Both the position numbers and the translations under genes were made by a program. A stretch of 64,000 bases of DNA, taken from Flavobacterium sp. W4I14. Its GTDB lineage: Bacteria > Bacteroidota > Bacteroidia > Sphingobacteriales > Sphingobacteriaceae. Below, in pieces: positions 8,790 through 17,058 of this stretch; the first letter of the stretch is position 1, and the number at the start of each line of letters is the position of its first letter. The notes beneath the pieces are model-generated. The model was not told where the DNA came from, did not search any database, and saw nothing but the letters and a program-made list of their open reading frames with translations. The stretch is taken from the NCBI GenBank assembly GCA_030817875.1, contig JAUSZU010000001.1, forward strand, positions 2,728,001 to 2,792,000. The letters run 5' to 3'.

Positions 8790-8980
8790 ATGAAAAAGAA
8801 AATTAAAAAAATTGGCTATATTATATCCCTTATTTTATGCCTGCAAAAAGAAAATATCAGAAGTCCCACTCCCACAGGATCTGTCAACTAGATATTGGTA
8901 CAAGAAGGGTATAAAACTTACTATTACTAAAAGTCAGAACACAAAAGAAATTTCTTTTAAAAGTTTAACAATTCACTAGG
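8790..8980 (+). pseudogene. Frameshifted small lipoprotein remnant
   Basis: An ATG at 8790 starts a signal-like segment (MKKKIKKIGYIISLIL) that ends early at a stop at 8889-8891. A shift of one frame inside this segment reads a lipobox-like CKKK and continues PLPQDLSTRYWYKKGIKLTI to a stop at 8980. The protein-like continuation in the second frame suggests a small lipoprotein whose gene carries a one-base frameshift in its signal peptide and is cut short. It lies just downstream of the crp-like gene and converges on the XRE gene, overlapping its end. Confidence 0.4.
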
Positions 8981-9178
8981 GTGAACATCCAGCCCTTTTG
9001 CTAGATCAAGAAGTGATAGTAACGTAGGGTTTATTTTGCCATCGACATACCTTTTTATATCACTATGTTCAATATTACAATTAGCAGCAATTTTCCTATA
9101 AGAAAGTTTCTTAGCTTTTTTTATTTTTTCCAAGTTTTTACCAAATAATAGTAAAGTGTCGGAAGACATATCCTTCAT
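8957..9178 (-). CDS. XRE-family helix-turn-helix repressor (Cro/C1 type)
   Basis: A 73-residue single-domain protein. Residues about 11-68 form the helix-turn-helix: FGKNLEKIKKAKKLSYRKIA, NCNIEHSDIKRYVDGK, then NPTLLSLLDLAKGLDVHPSEL. No ligand or protease domain is present, so it resembles small phage or mobile-element repressors. A perfect 26-bp palindrome lies 42 bp upstream of its start and is the obvious candidate operator for self-repression. Its target beyond itself may be the leader region at 9.3-9.9 kb. Confidence 0.85.
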   Translation of the reverse strand: MKDMSSDTLLLFGKNLEKIKKAKKLSYRKIAANCNIEHSDIKRYVDGKINPTLLSLLDLAKGLDVHPSELLNF

Positions 9179-9219
9179 ACTATTTACCTTTTAAGAAAGG
9201 TCTTAGAAAAAAAGTCGAA

Positions 9220-9245
9220 AAATGTTGTGTTTAAACACAACATTT
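9220..9245. promoter_or_regulatory. Perfect 26-bp palindrome, likely XRE operator
   Basis: The 13-base half-site AAATGTTGTGTTT at 9220-9232 is followed without spacer by its exact reverse complement at 9233-9245. It is centred about 54 bp upstream of the XRE start codon (minus strand). A perfect symmetric site at this distance fits a dimeric helix-turn-helix repressor. That the neighbouring XRE protein binds it is inference. Confidence 0.65.
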
Positions 9246-9364
9246 GTTATATTTGATTAATAATTAAGGTATTAAAAAGAGTCTCGCTTGCTAAATTTCG
9301 ACAAATGCATCTGAAGAGACAATAGATTAATGCCTATGGCGATATTTTTGTGTATTTTCGTACA

Positions 9365-9449
9365 CACTATAGCGCTATGGGCTCTATTGTAACCGTTTCA
9401 GAAGGCCGTCGAAAGCCTAGCAAGCCGGTAGGTAGGGCCCGCTATAGTG
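9365..9449. repeat. Inverted repeat enclosing a 65-bp spacer
   Basis: CACTATAGCG at 9365-9374 is exactly inverted as CGCTATAGTG at 9440-9449. A smaller hairpin (GTGTA/TACAC) lies immediately to the left, and AGGC/GCCT pairing lies within the spacer. The pair also brackets the first part of a 33-codon open frame starting at 9377. It could be a structured RNA or the edge of a small mobile element. Confidence 0.45.
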
Positions 9450-9814
9450 CTTCCTATATATTGAAAAGACTCGTATAATTAAATACGAGGATGAAAAGAA
9501 AATTTACAGCGGCATCTCGAAAACAACATATTTTAAATGATGGCCATGCCGCTGTTTTCCTTCACTCAAAAATGCATAAGGCTGAATCGTGCTATCCCTT
9601 CAACAGGCTATATGCCCTTAAACCAAAGAACCCAGTATAAATTCAGGCATCTCCTGCCCTCCTTTCAATTATTCAGTATTGGTTACGATATGCTAAGCGG
9701 GCAGGAAAATTAAAATTTTATCAAAACCTTCAAAATTCAAACGATAACACTTTGCACAACGCATTCCAACTACTACTCACTTTAATCATCTGTGCACCTG
9801 AGTAAAATCATCTA

Positions 9815-9885
9815 CTAGGCGGGACAACCGTGCTTCTTCGGTTAATGATCAATGATTTCTAACACGGTCCCCGCCCTAGTTTTTA
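9815..9885 (+). promoter_or_regulatory. Hairpin with U-tract in susC leader (possible attenuator)
   Basis: The arm CTAGGCGGGACAACCGTG (9815-9832) pairs with the arm ending CCCCGCCCTAG (9863-9879): 5 bp, a one-base bulge, 4 GC pairs, an internal loop and 5 more pairs. TTTTT follows directly at 9880-9884. It lies 47 bp before the susC start. A GC-rich stem followed by U residues in an untranslated leader fits a terminator or conditional attenuator ahead of the susCD operon. No riboswitch class is recognised. Confidence 0.5.
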
Positions 9886-9931
9886 TTCCGTAAACCAACG
9901 GTCCTTTCAATCAACAACCAAAACTAACCAC

Positions 9932-12907
9932 ATGAAAAAAAATACAATTACGTTAGTACTGGCCTTGCTATGCCTAAATTTTTGGGCCCGGGGGCAGTCA
10001 GCAGCTACCGTTTCAGGCAAGATTCTGACTTCAAAGGGGTTGCCCATTATTGGTGCAACCATATCAGAATCAAATACCTCCCAAACGACGACTTCAGATA
10101 TAGAAGGAAAATTTACAATCCGTGTTACGGATCAAAAGGGAGTTCTTAGTGTTAGGCACCTAAACTATCAAACCCTTAAAATAGATTTTGACCTTAATCT
10201 AAAAACCACACATCAGATCACGCTGCTTGAAAATGAAAACAGCTTAAACGATGTCCAGGTTATCGGCTATGGACAAACCACTAAGAGATTGAATACAGGG
10301 TCATCTTCCTCTATTTCTGCGAAAGACATCGAGAAGCAACCTGTTACCAATATTCTTTCGACACTTTCAGGAAGAATGGCAGGTGTTAACGTTCAAACAA
10401 CCAATGGACTTCCAGGGGGTGGTCTGAGCATCCAGATACGCGGAAAAGGTTCTTTACTTGCGGGAACGGAGCCCCTTTACATCATTGACGGCATACCCTT
10501 TAATACCACAATCGGGACACTGAACAATGCGGTGAATCCATTGGCTATACAGTCGGTAAATGGATCTACATCCCCGTTCAATAGTCTGAACCCTGATGAC
10601 ATTGAAAATATTACAGTTTTAAAGGATGCCGATGCAACTGCAATATATGGCTCAAGGGGCAGTAATGGTGTTGTGATTATAACCACCAAGAAAGGGAAAG
10701 CAGGGAAATTAAGATATAGTGTAAGCATGAGCCAGGCTATAAGCAAAGCTGCACAGCTGCCCCAACTTCTCAACCTTTCACAATATCTTACTATGAGAAG
10801 GGAAGCTTTCGCTAACGATGGCAAAACACCTTCTTCAGATCCACTTTCACCTGATTATGCCCCTGACCTTTTGATCTGGAACCAATCTGAAGGAACAGAT
10901 TGGGCAAAATATCTTATGGGAGGAACAGGAAATTCGACGGTATTCCAAGGCTCGGTCCGTGGAGGGAACGAGCAGACAAACTTTTTGCTTTCTACAAAGT
11001 TTAGAAAAGAAAGTACAATTCTTCCCGGCAGCAATTCATATAAAAGAGGAGGGTTACAGTTTTCGCTAAACCATACATCGAGCGATGACAGGTTTAGGCT
11101 ACAGTTTTCCAATAGTTTAAATGTTGATGATAACCGATTAAGCAATGCGCAAAGCTTATTCTCGGCAATATTATTACCACCCAATTATCCTGTTTATGAC
11201 GAAAATGGAGCATACAATTGGTATTTATTGAATCCGGTGGCATCATTAAATGCCCAATCGAAGGCTAAAACTTTAAATCTAGCTACAAACCTGCTCCTTG
11301 ACTACAAAATCATGGAAGGCCTGCGGTTTAAAACCAGTACAGGATTTAACCAGATCCGGTTAAATCAGACGCAAATTTTTCCTTCTTCAAGTATGCAGAA
11401 GGATAATATTAACTACACTAATTTCGGGGATAATGTTAATAGCTCATTAATTATTGAACCACAGCTGAACTATAACACGAACATTGGGCAACTGAATTTG
11501 CAGGGACTTATTGGTGGGACCTATCAGCAGACTAATTCAAAGGGCGAATTCATTAGAGCTGAAAACTTCAGCAGTGAAAGCCTAATGGAGAATGTTGGCT
11601 CGGCCGGCACCATAACAGCGGTAAATAGTTATAGCGATTATCGGTACTTATCATTTTTTGGCCGCCTAACAGCAAATTTTCGCCAGAAATATATCCTAAA
11701 CGCCACTGTTAGGCGCGATGGCTCCTCCAAATTTGGCGAAGGGAAACAATTTGGCAATTTTGGATCGATAGGCATTGCCTGGTTATTCGGTGAAGAACGA
11801 TGGTTAGAAGAAGCATTAGGCTGGTTGAGTTTTGGAAAGTTAAGAAGCAGTTTTGGTATAACAGGAAATGATCAGATATCGCCTTACCAGTACTTATCAA
11901 CCTATGGAAGTTCACCATATAGCTATCAGGGTATCCAAGGCCTTCGTCCGACCAGGATAGCTAATGGGGATTTTCACTGGGAAACGACCCGGAAATTCGA
12001 GATTGCCATTGAACTAGGTTTTTTCCGAAACAGGATAATGCTCAATGCCAATGCATACCTGAATCAAAGTGATGATCAATTGGTAAGCTATAAAACACCC
12101 TACCAGACCGGATTTGCGAGCTATCAGGCCAACCTTCCAGCGATAGTTGAAAACCGGGGCCTAGAGCTTGAGCTGAACAGTAAAAACATAACGGGCAGTA
12201 ACTTCTCCTGGCAGACAACATTTAACCTGACCCTACCACGAAACCGGTTGAAGTCCTTTAAAAATTTTATGACTTCGAGTTACTTCCAGACCTTGGCCCT
12301 AAATTATGACATCACCAGAATTTACGGGTATCAACTGCAACAGGTAAACCCAGCCGATGGAAAGGGAAGTTATCTGGACATAAATGGAAATACTGGACTT
12401 ACCCCCTATTTTTATAACACGATAGGTAAGCAGACGCCAGACTTATATGGCGGGTTAGGAAATAATTTATCATTAAAAAACTGGACCCTGGATATATTCT
12501 TACAGTTTTCTAAGCAAAAGAGTCTGGGTGGTATCGCATACACACCCGGAATTATGACCAATAATTATATCATCGTTGAGGACAGATGGAGAAAAAATGG
12601 TGATATGGCGAGTATCCCAAAATCCTCTAATACACCAGACTATTATTTCCCTGGCTCCACGGCCAACTATTTCAATTCAAGCTATATCCGTTTGAAAACC
12701 ATCAATCTAAGTTATGATTTCAAGGGAACTGTTTTACAAAAGCTTAAACTTGAAAGGTTGAGCATATTTATGCAGGCACAGAATATTCTAACTTTCTGGA
12801 ACGACCGCGCCCCACTTGCGGATCCAGAGACGGGTGGGTTTACTGGCGCCTCCCCCAACTTCCCCCCATTGAAAACAATTCTTTTTGGCATTCAAACTCA
12901 ATTCTAA
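9932..12907 (+). CDS. SusC/RagA-family TonB-linked outer membrane protein
   Basis: A 991-residue outer-membrane importer. Signal peptide 1-22 (ending at WARGQ), carboxypeptidase-regulatory-like domain about 26-95 (VSGKILTSKGLPIIGATISE), plug domain about 110-235 (RMAGVNVQTT, LYIIDGIPF, YGSRGSNGVVIITTKKGKAG), then the 22-strand barrel ending in aromatic F. There is no N-terminal STN domain, so direct sigma/anti-sigma signalling is not expected. No sigma factor or FecR-like gene is adjacent. It is followed 6 bp later by susD and then a TlpA-like gene, forming one operon. Substrate is unknown; no glycosidase is present, and the thioredoxin partner argues for a peptide or metal-type ligand over a polysaccharide. 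Confidence 0.93.
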   Translation: MKKNTITLVLALLCLNFWARGQSAATVSGKILTSKGLPIIGATISESNTSQTTTSDIEGKFTIRVTDQKGVLSVRHLNYQTLKIDFDLNLKTTHQITLLENENSLNDVQVIGYGQTTKRLNTGSSSSISAKDIEKQPVTNILSTLSGRMAGVNVQTTNGLPGGGLSIQIRGKGSLLAGTEPLYIIDGIPFNTTIGTLNNAVNPLAIQSVNGSTSPFNSLNPDDIENITVLKDADATAIYGSRGSNGVVIITTKKGKAGKLRYSVSMSQAISKAAQLPQLLNLSQYLTMRREAFANDGKTPSSDPLSPDYAPDLLIWNQSEGTDWAKYLMGGTGNSTVFQGSVRGGNEQTNFLLSTKFRKESTILPGSNSYKRGGLQFSLNHTSSDDRFRLQFSNSLNVDDNRLSNAQSLFSAILLPPNYPVYDENGAYNWYLLNPVASLNAQSKAKTLNLATNLLLDYKIMEGLRFKTSTGFNQIRLNQTQIFPSSSMQKDNINYTNFGDNVNSSLIIEPQLNYNTNIGQLNLQGLIGGTYQQTNSKGEFIRAENFSSESLMENVGSAGTITAVNSYSDYRYLSFFGRLTANFRQKYILNATVRRDGSSKFGEGKQFGNFGSIGIAWLFGEERWLEEALGWLSFGKLRSSFGITGNDQISPYQYLSTYGSSPYSYQGIQGLRPTRIANGDFHWETTRKFEIAIELGFFRNRIMLNANAYLNQSDDQLVSYKTPYQTGFASYQANLPAIVENRGLELELNSKNITGSNFSWQTTFNLTLPRNRLKSFKNFMTSSYFQTLALNYDITRIYGYQLQQVNPADGKGSYLDINGNTGLTPYFYNTIGKQTPDLYGGLGNNLSLKNWTLDIFLQFSKQKSLGGIAYTPGIMTNNYIIVEDRWRKNGDMASIPKSSNTPDYYFPGSTANYFNSSYIRLKTINLSYDFKGTVLQKLKLERLSIFMQAQNILTFWNDRAPLADPETGGFTGASPNFPPLKTILFGIQTQF

Positions 12908-12913
12908 GCGGTC

Positions 12914-14254
12914 ATGAAAAAAATCATTATCATACTTTTTGCCATTGTGCTATTGAACTTCAACTCAGGCTGCAAAAAGCTTGTAACAGTTGATCTTCCG
13001 AAAAACCAGCTGAACACAGAAGGTGTGTTTTCAGACACCTCCTCTACAAAGGCGGCATTGGTAAATATCTATTCGTTAATAGACAAGACGATTGACAATA
13101 ATCTTAATAAGTATATGTCCATGTACACGGATGACCTTACCATTCCCGGGAGTCCGAATGATGAGTTCTGGAACAGTAATTTGTCCACGGGAAATTCCAC
13201 AGTCCTGAATTTTTGGAAAAACAGCTATTTCGCGATTTACTCATGCAACGAGGTTATTGACCGGTTATCAAATAATACAGATATGCCGCCTGCATTTACA
13301 GTGCAGGCTGTTGGAGAGGCCAGGTTTTTACGAGCTTATCTATACTTCTATCTTATAAACAGCTTTGGCAACGTTCCATTGATCCTAAGCACAAATGTGA
13401 GTGAGAATATTAGTAAAGGAAGAGACCCCATAACTGTTATTTATGGACAGATTGAAACAGATTTAAACGAGGCTGAACTGGCTCTTCCGGAAAATATCGT
13501 TACTGGCAAAACAAGAGCAAATAAATGGGCAGTTAGGGCATTAAAAGCCAGAATCTCTCTTTATCAACAGAAATATAATGAAGCGGTCGATAGGTCTACC
13601 CGCATCATATCATCCGGACTATATAGTCCACTACCCGTTCCGTCAGAGGTATTTCTTTCCAATAGCAAGGAAAGCATCCTGCAAATATGGACACCCAATG
13701 GGTTTGTTGCAGATGGCACAACTTTGATTCCTGCCAGTGGCAGACCAACTTATGTCCTATCTCCTAATTTACTTAACTCATTCGAAAATGGCGACCTTCG
13801 AAAAACCCTTTGGACGAAAGCTGTAACCGTAAGCGGAATATCTTACAGCTATTCCTTTAAATACCATAATAGGATAGCTAATACCTCTACACCCGAATAT
13901 CTGGTCTTGCTAAGATTATCAGAACAATATCTGATCAGGGCTGAGGCCCTCGCAAACCTCGGTAGTTTATCTGAAGCCATAACAGATCTGAATGTACTCC
14001 GAAAACGTGCAGGCCTTGCTTTGTTATCCATGAACCTCTCGAAAGAAGATTGCCAAGCGGCTATTTACAGGGAATGGCGGTCCGAGTTTTTTATGGAGGC
14101 TGGGCACAGGTTCATGGAACTCCGTAGAACAGGAAGGCTGCAAGAAACAATTTCCTTCATAAAGCCAAACTGGCCCAGTAAATCCGTTTTACTGCCTATA
14201 CCGCAAAATGAAATTACCTACAATCAAACCCTAACCCAAAACCCAGGATATTAA
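12914..14254 (+). CDS. RagB/SusD-family nutrient-binding lipoprotein
   Basis: A 446-residue lipoprotein with lipid-attachment Cys20 (FNSGCKK). The TPR-rich SusD fold is visible in FWKNSYFAIYSCNEVIDRL, EARFLRAYLYFYLINSFGNVPL, RANKWAVRALKARISLY and the C-terminal WRSEFFMEAGHRFMELRRTG block. Length (446) is at the short end for SusD proteins. It forms the surface lid over the SusC barrel and captures the ligand. It lies 6 bp after susC and 5 bp before the TlpA-like gene. Confidence 0.92.
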   Translation: MKKIIIILFAIVLLNFNSGCKKLVTVDLPKNQLNTEGVFSDTSSTKAALVNIYSLIDKTIDNNLNKYMSMYTDDLTIPGSPNDEFWNSNLSTGNSTVLNFWKNSYFAIYSCNEVIDRLSNNTDMPPAFTVQAVGEARFLRAYLYFYLINSFGNVPLILSTNVSENISKGRDPITVIYGQIETDLNEAELALPENIVTGKTRANKWAVRALKARISLYQQKYNEAVDRSTRIISSGLYSPLPVPSEVFLSNSKESILQIWTPNGFVADGTTLIPASGRPTYVLSPNLLNSFENGDLRKTLWTKAVTVSGISYSYSFKYHNRIANTSTPEYLVLLRLSEQYLIRAEALANLGSLSEAITDLNVLRKRAGLALLSMNLSKEDCQAAIYREWRSEFFMEAGHRFMELRRTGRLQETISFIKPNWPSKSVLLPIPQNEITYNQTLTQNPGY

Positions 14255-14259
14255 ACAAC

Positions 14260-15603
14260 ATGAAAATTAAATATATAACATTGGTCATCGGCATAATATT
14301 TTTTAAATCTATTAATATTATGGCCCAGGAAGTTGAAGAGAAAGCCGAGCTCAAAGTAGGCGATCAGATTCCTACTGTTGCAATCTCAGAAACTTACCCA
14401 GGGAGTATTCCACTTAAAAACCTAAAGGAAAATTACCAAAGGGGTGGATTGATCATCAACTTCTGGGCGAGCTGGTGCGTTCCCTGCGTGAAGGAAATGG
14501 AGCTTTTAGGTAAACTCGCAAAAAAATATCAAACAAAACTTACCGTCCTGTCAGTTACCCATGAGAATAAAGAAACCAGCAAGGCATTTTTTGGGAGGCA
14601 CCCGGAAATTGATATTTCAGGCCTCACTGTAGTCAATGGGGATAAAAGTTTCATAAAACTTTTCCCTCATCGTTATCTTCCCCATAACATATGGATAGAT
14701 CAAACAGGAATGGTCAAAATGATTACAGATGGGGAGCAGATGAATGAGAAAAATATCGCTAAGTTTTTGGATCACGAAAAAATTGATTTTAACTTAAAAC
14801 AGGACAACTTAAAATTCGATGCCCTGAATGCATTTCTTCCGAGCGATAGTGTAACGATCTATAGAAAAAGCATTTCTGGGAACCAATCGGGCATCGGTGC
14901 AGGTAGCTTAATAGGCCCATTACTGGCGGGAGATAAAAGAGACCGCATCTTTGGATATAACAACACTATAGGTCAACTTTATTGGACCTCATTCTACCCA
15001 GAAATGAACAATTCTTCCGAGGTCAATAAAAAGTTACTGGAAGTTCATGTAAGGGATTCACTTAAGATACTTCAGCCCAAAAGTTTAACTGGAACCAACT
15101 ATAGAAGCAATAAGGAGTGGCGGATGAAGAATACTTATTCTTATGAAATATTTCATAAAACACCAATACCACAGGGTGAGCTTTTTGCTCAGATGAAAGC
15201 TGATTTAGTAAATACCTTTGGTTACTCGGCCGTTTTAAGAAAAAAAAATCGAAAAGCGATGATAATTAAATTTTCAGGAAAAGCAAATTCCTTACGGAGT
15301 TCCGGAGGCGAGAAAATATTCGAACTTACTGCTAAAGGAGTCAAAATACATAATATGAAGATACACGAAATCATCGGTCGTTTTAATTCGTTTTTCACGG
15401 CACTTGATCCTATGATTGATGATACCAAAATAGACCTACCCATTGATCTGGAACTAATTAACCCTAACTCCGCAGACGGGCTAAATTTCAAAAAAGTGAT
15501 GGCATTAATGAACGACAAAGGCTTCTTATTTGAAAGTAAAATTCGAAAAGTAAATATTTTATCTATTGAGGATGGAATTGAAAGTTCAAAAAAACGATTA
15601 TAG
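14260..15603 (+). CDS. TlpA-like thioredoxin with long C-terminal extension (DUF3738-like)
   Basis: A 447-residue exported protein. After a signal peptide (1-22) comes a TlpA/AhpC-type thioredoxin domain (about 30-175) with the active site WASWCVPC (Cys73, Cys76) and the cis-Pro region HRYLPHNIWID. Residues about 180-447 are an extension not found in plain TlpA. Its end (GGEKIFELTAKG, DPMIDDTKIDLPIDLEL, FESKIRKVNILSIED) resembles DUF3738 domains. The redox domain should act in the periplasm or be membrane-associated. It is third in the susC-susD operon and faces the DUF6520 and MauE-like genes across a shared terminator, suggesting a disulfide-linked uptake or maturation unit. Confidence 0.82.
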   Translation: MKIKYITLVIGIIFFKSINIMAQEVEEKAELKVGDQIPTVAISETYPGSIPLKNLKENYQRGGLIINFWASWCVPCVKEMELLGKLAKKYQTKLTVLSVTHENKETSKAFFGRHPEIDISGLTVVNGDKSFIKLFPHRYLPHNIWIDQTGMVKMITDGEQMNEKNIAKFLDHEKIDFNLKQDNLKFDALNAFLPSDSVTIYRKSISGNQSGIGAGSLIGPLLAGDKRDRIFGYNNTIGQLYWTSFYPEMNNSSEVNKKLLEVHVRDSLKILQPKSLTGTNYRSNKEWRMKNTYSYEIFHKTPIPQGELFAQMKADLVNTFGYSAVLRKKNRKAMIIKFSGKANSLRSSGGEKIFELTAKGVKIHNMKIHEIIGRFNSFFTALDPMIDDTKIDLPIDLELINPNSADGLNFKKVMALMNDKGFLFESKIRKVNILSIEDGIESSKKRL

Positions 15604-15609
15604 AACGAA

Positions 15610-15646
15610 TTATACCAAGAGGTCCCAAAGGTGCCTCTTGGTATAA
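15610..15646. terminator. Bidirectional terminator between TlpA-like and DUF6520-like genes
   Basis: A perfect 13-bp stem (TTATACCAAGAGG / CCTCTTGGTATAA) around an 11-nt loop, lying 6 bp past the stop of the TlpA-like gene and 3 bp past the stop of the convergent gene. A short AT-rich run follows on the plus strand. Confidence 0.8.
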
Positions 15647-15649
15647 ATT

Positions 15650-15925
15650 TTAATCAGGATAATACAAATTAATCTCTGGTTGGTTCGGAGCTGTTCCACG
15701 AGCACAACGGGTTGTTCCCTCATCACAGCCAAAATCTGATTTAGCATCATCCAAACTTTTGATCACATTACTTTCAAGTACAGTGGTTCCATCTGTATCA
15801 TAATGTGTCCAGCTGTAATCTACCAATCTAGCTGTTTTAGTTTCTGCCGATACCTGTACAGCTACAGCGCCTGTAATTCCTGCTAATACCGCAAGACCTA
15901 ACAGTCCTTTTCTTAAATTTTTCAT
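15650..15925 (-). CDS. Small exported protein, DUF6520-like
   Basis: A 91-residue protein with a signal peptide (MKNLRKGLLGLAVLAGITGA..., cleavage near VSAE) and a short mature part containing FGCDEGTTRCARG and ending in INLYYPD. Size, export signal and C-terminal Cys pair match the DUF6520 proteins of Bacteroidetes, which commonly sit beside MauE/DoxX membrane proteins as here (35 bp upstream). The two cysteines could be substrates of the adjacent redox proteins. Function of the family is not known. Confidence 0.72.
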   Translation of the reverse strand: MKNLRKGLLGLAVLAGITGAVAVQVSAETKTARLVDYSWTHYDTDGTTVLESNVIKSLDDAKSDFGCDEGTTRCARGTAPNQPEINLYYPD

Positions 15926-15960
15926 GATTTTAATTTTTAAATTAAATTGTTTAAGGTATT

Positions 15961-16407
15961 CTATTCGCGCTTCCGGACGCGTGGATATTCTTCAAAAAAG
16001 ACCCCTATTGCAATCAATAGGTAGAAAGCATTGAAAACGACATGACCTTTCCAGCTTAGTTTCCCTACAACTCCACCACATGCACATGGTAAATGACCAT
16101 TGGAAAGCATTGAGACAATGTAGATTTCAAAAATCATCAATAGTAATATTGATAATCCAAGTCCCAGTTTTCGGCTTTTGGAAAGAAGAAGCATAAGGGC
16201 CAGGGCAAGTTCAACAAATGGAATCAACCAGCCCAATAAGTTCTTGTTTGCACTCACTATCGTGGCAGGAGAAAGTCCCATCTGGAAAACAAAATGGTGA
16301 TACTCAAAAATTTTTGAAATACCGGTATATAGCCACAAAAGAACTAGCAATGCTAGACCAATGTCGGCTAACCAAGCAGTTTTTTTGTGACAAGTTATTG
16401 TTTCCAT
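15961..16407 (-). CDS. MauE/DoxX-family redox-associated membrane protein
   Basis: A 148-residue protein with four transmembrane helices (about 13-31, 58-76, 80-100 and 125-140). The last periplasmic loop has GHLPCACGGVVGKLSWKGH with Cys108 and Cys110, the conserved feature of this Bacteroidetes MauE-like group. MauE-type proteins support disulfide formation or transfer in the envelope. It is co-directional with the DUF6520-like gene and convergent with the TlpA-like gene, which fits a thiol-redox role. A likely two-gene operon starts at 16407. Confidence 0.82.
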   Translation of the reverse strand: METITCHKKTAWLADIGLALLVLLWLYTGISKIFEYHHFVFQMGLSPATIVSANKNLLGWLIPFVELALALMLLLSKSRKLGLGLSILLLMIFEIYIVSMLSNGHLPCACGGVVGKLSWKGHVVFNAFYLLIAIGVFFEEYPRVRKRE

Positions 16408-16482
16408 AGAACAAATCTAGGATGAAGAAAACTGAAATTCCCGTACATTTGTACGGGGTTATTTAGAAAGTTTTTAGTATAG

Positions 16483-17058
16483 CTAATGGTTGTACCTACG
16501 AAATCCGTCACTCTTGATTCTTAGGAAATTGGCTATATCCTTATGTCGGGCAACATTAAATAGTGCCTTATGTTCCTGGTAAAATTTCTCATAGCGCTCC
16601 CGGGCAGTAAGCGTATGCATCTGTGAGGCAAATTTTGCACGGTCGGATTCACAATGGTCCCTGGCAAGGTCAATAATAATATTCAGTTCCTGAAAGTCCT
16701 GCCGCAAAAGGATCAGGCTTGAATAGCTAATTTCCACTACAGTTCCTTCCGATAACAATTCTATATCCCTGAAAGCAGGGAGCTGGCTAAAAAACGATGG
16801 GTATGCCAACATAAAATCATTTTCGAAATAAAACCAACTGGTCCGTTCGTCATCTTCATCATGACCAACTTCCCTTGCATAACCCTTATGCAAAAACCAC
16901 AATCGGTCAGGTCTGCTGCCAGCCCTGAGCAATATTTCTCCACGCACCACCTCCCGGACGGTTAAAAGTGGCCTAAGCCTTTTGGTAAAAATAGATGTGA
17001 TTTGCTTAAAAGAAGATATCCTTTCAAGCAGTGCTTCAAAAATAAAATCTGACAACAT
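16483..17058 (-). CDS. Crp/Fnr-like regulator with short C-terminus
   Basis: A 191-residue Crp-type protein: beta-barrel sensor about 25-130 (VVRGEILLRAGSRPDRLWFL; TSWFYFENDFMLAYPSFF) and a helical dimer region. The winged helix is shortened: HKDIANFLRIKSDGFRRYNH occupies the recognition-helix position and the protein stops immediately, without the wing. The typical TLSR in the recognition helix is replaced by SDGFRR. It may be truncated and weakly DNA-binding, or work as a modified regulator. It lies upstream of and co-directional with the MauE-like gene. Confidence 0.75.
   Translation of the reverse strand: MLSDFIFEALLERISSFKQITSIFTKRLRPLLTVREVVRGEILLRAGSRPDRLWFLHKGYAREVGHDEDDERTSWFYFENDFMLAYPSFFSQLPAFRDIELLSEGTVVEISYSSLILLRQDFQELNIIIDLARDHCESDRAKFASQMHTLTARERYEKFYQEHKALFNVARHKDIANFLRIKSDGFRRYNH

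Larger units (their letters stand above)
9179..9931. other. 753-bp region between XRE gene and susC with structured elements
   Basis: No recognised gene. It holds the palindrome at 9220-9245, an inverted repeat at 9365-9449, two short open frames (33 codons from 9377 and 49 codons from 9491) and a hairpin with a U-tract at 9815-9885 just before susC. The 49-codon frame begins MKRKFTAASRKQHIL, which vaguely recalls transposase OrfA starts but loses resemblance quickly. Neither small frame can be called a gene with confidence. Confidence 0.5.
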
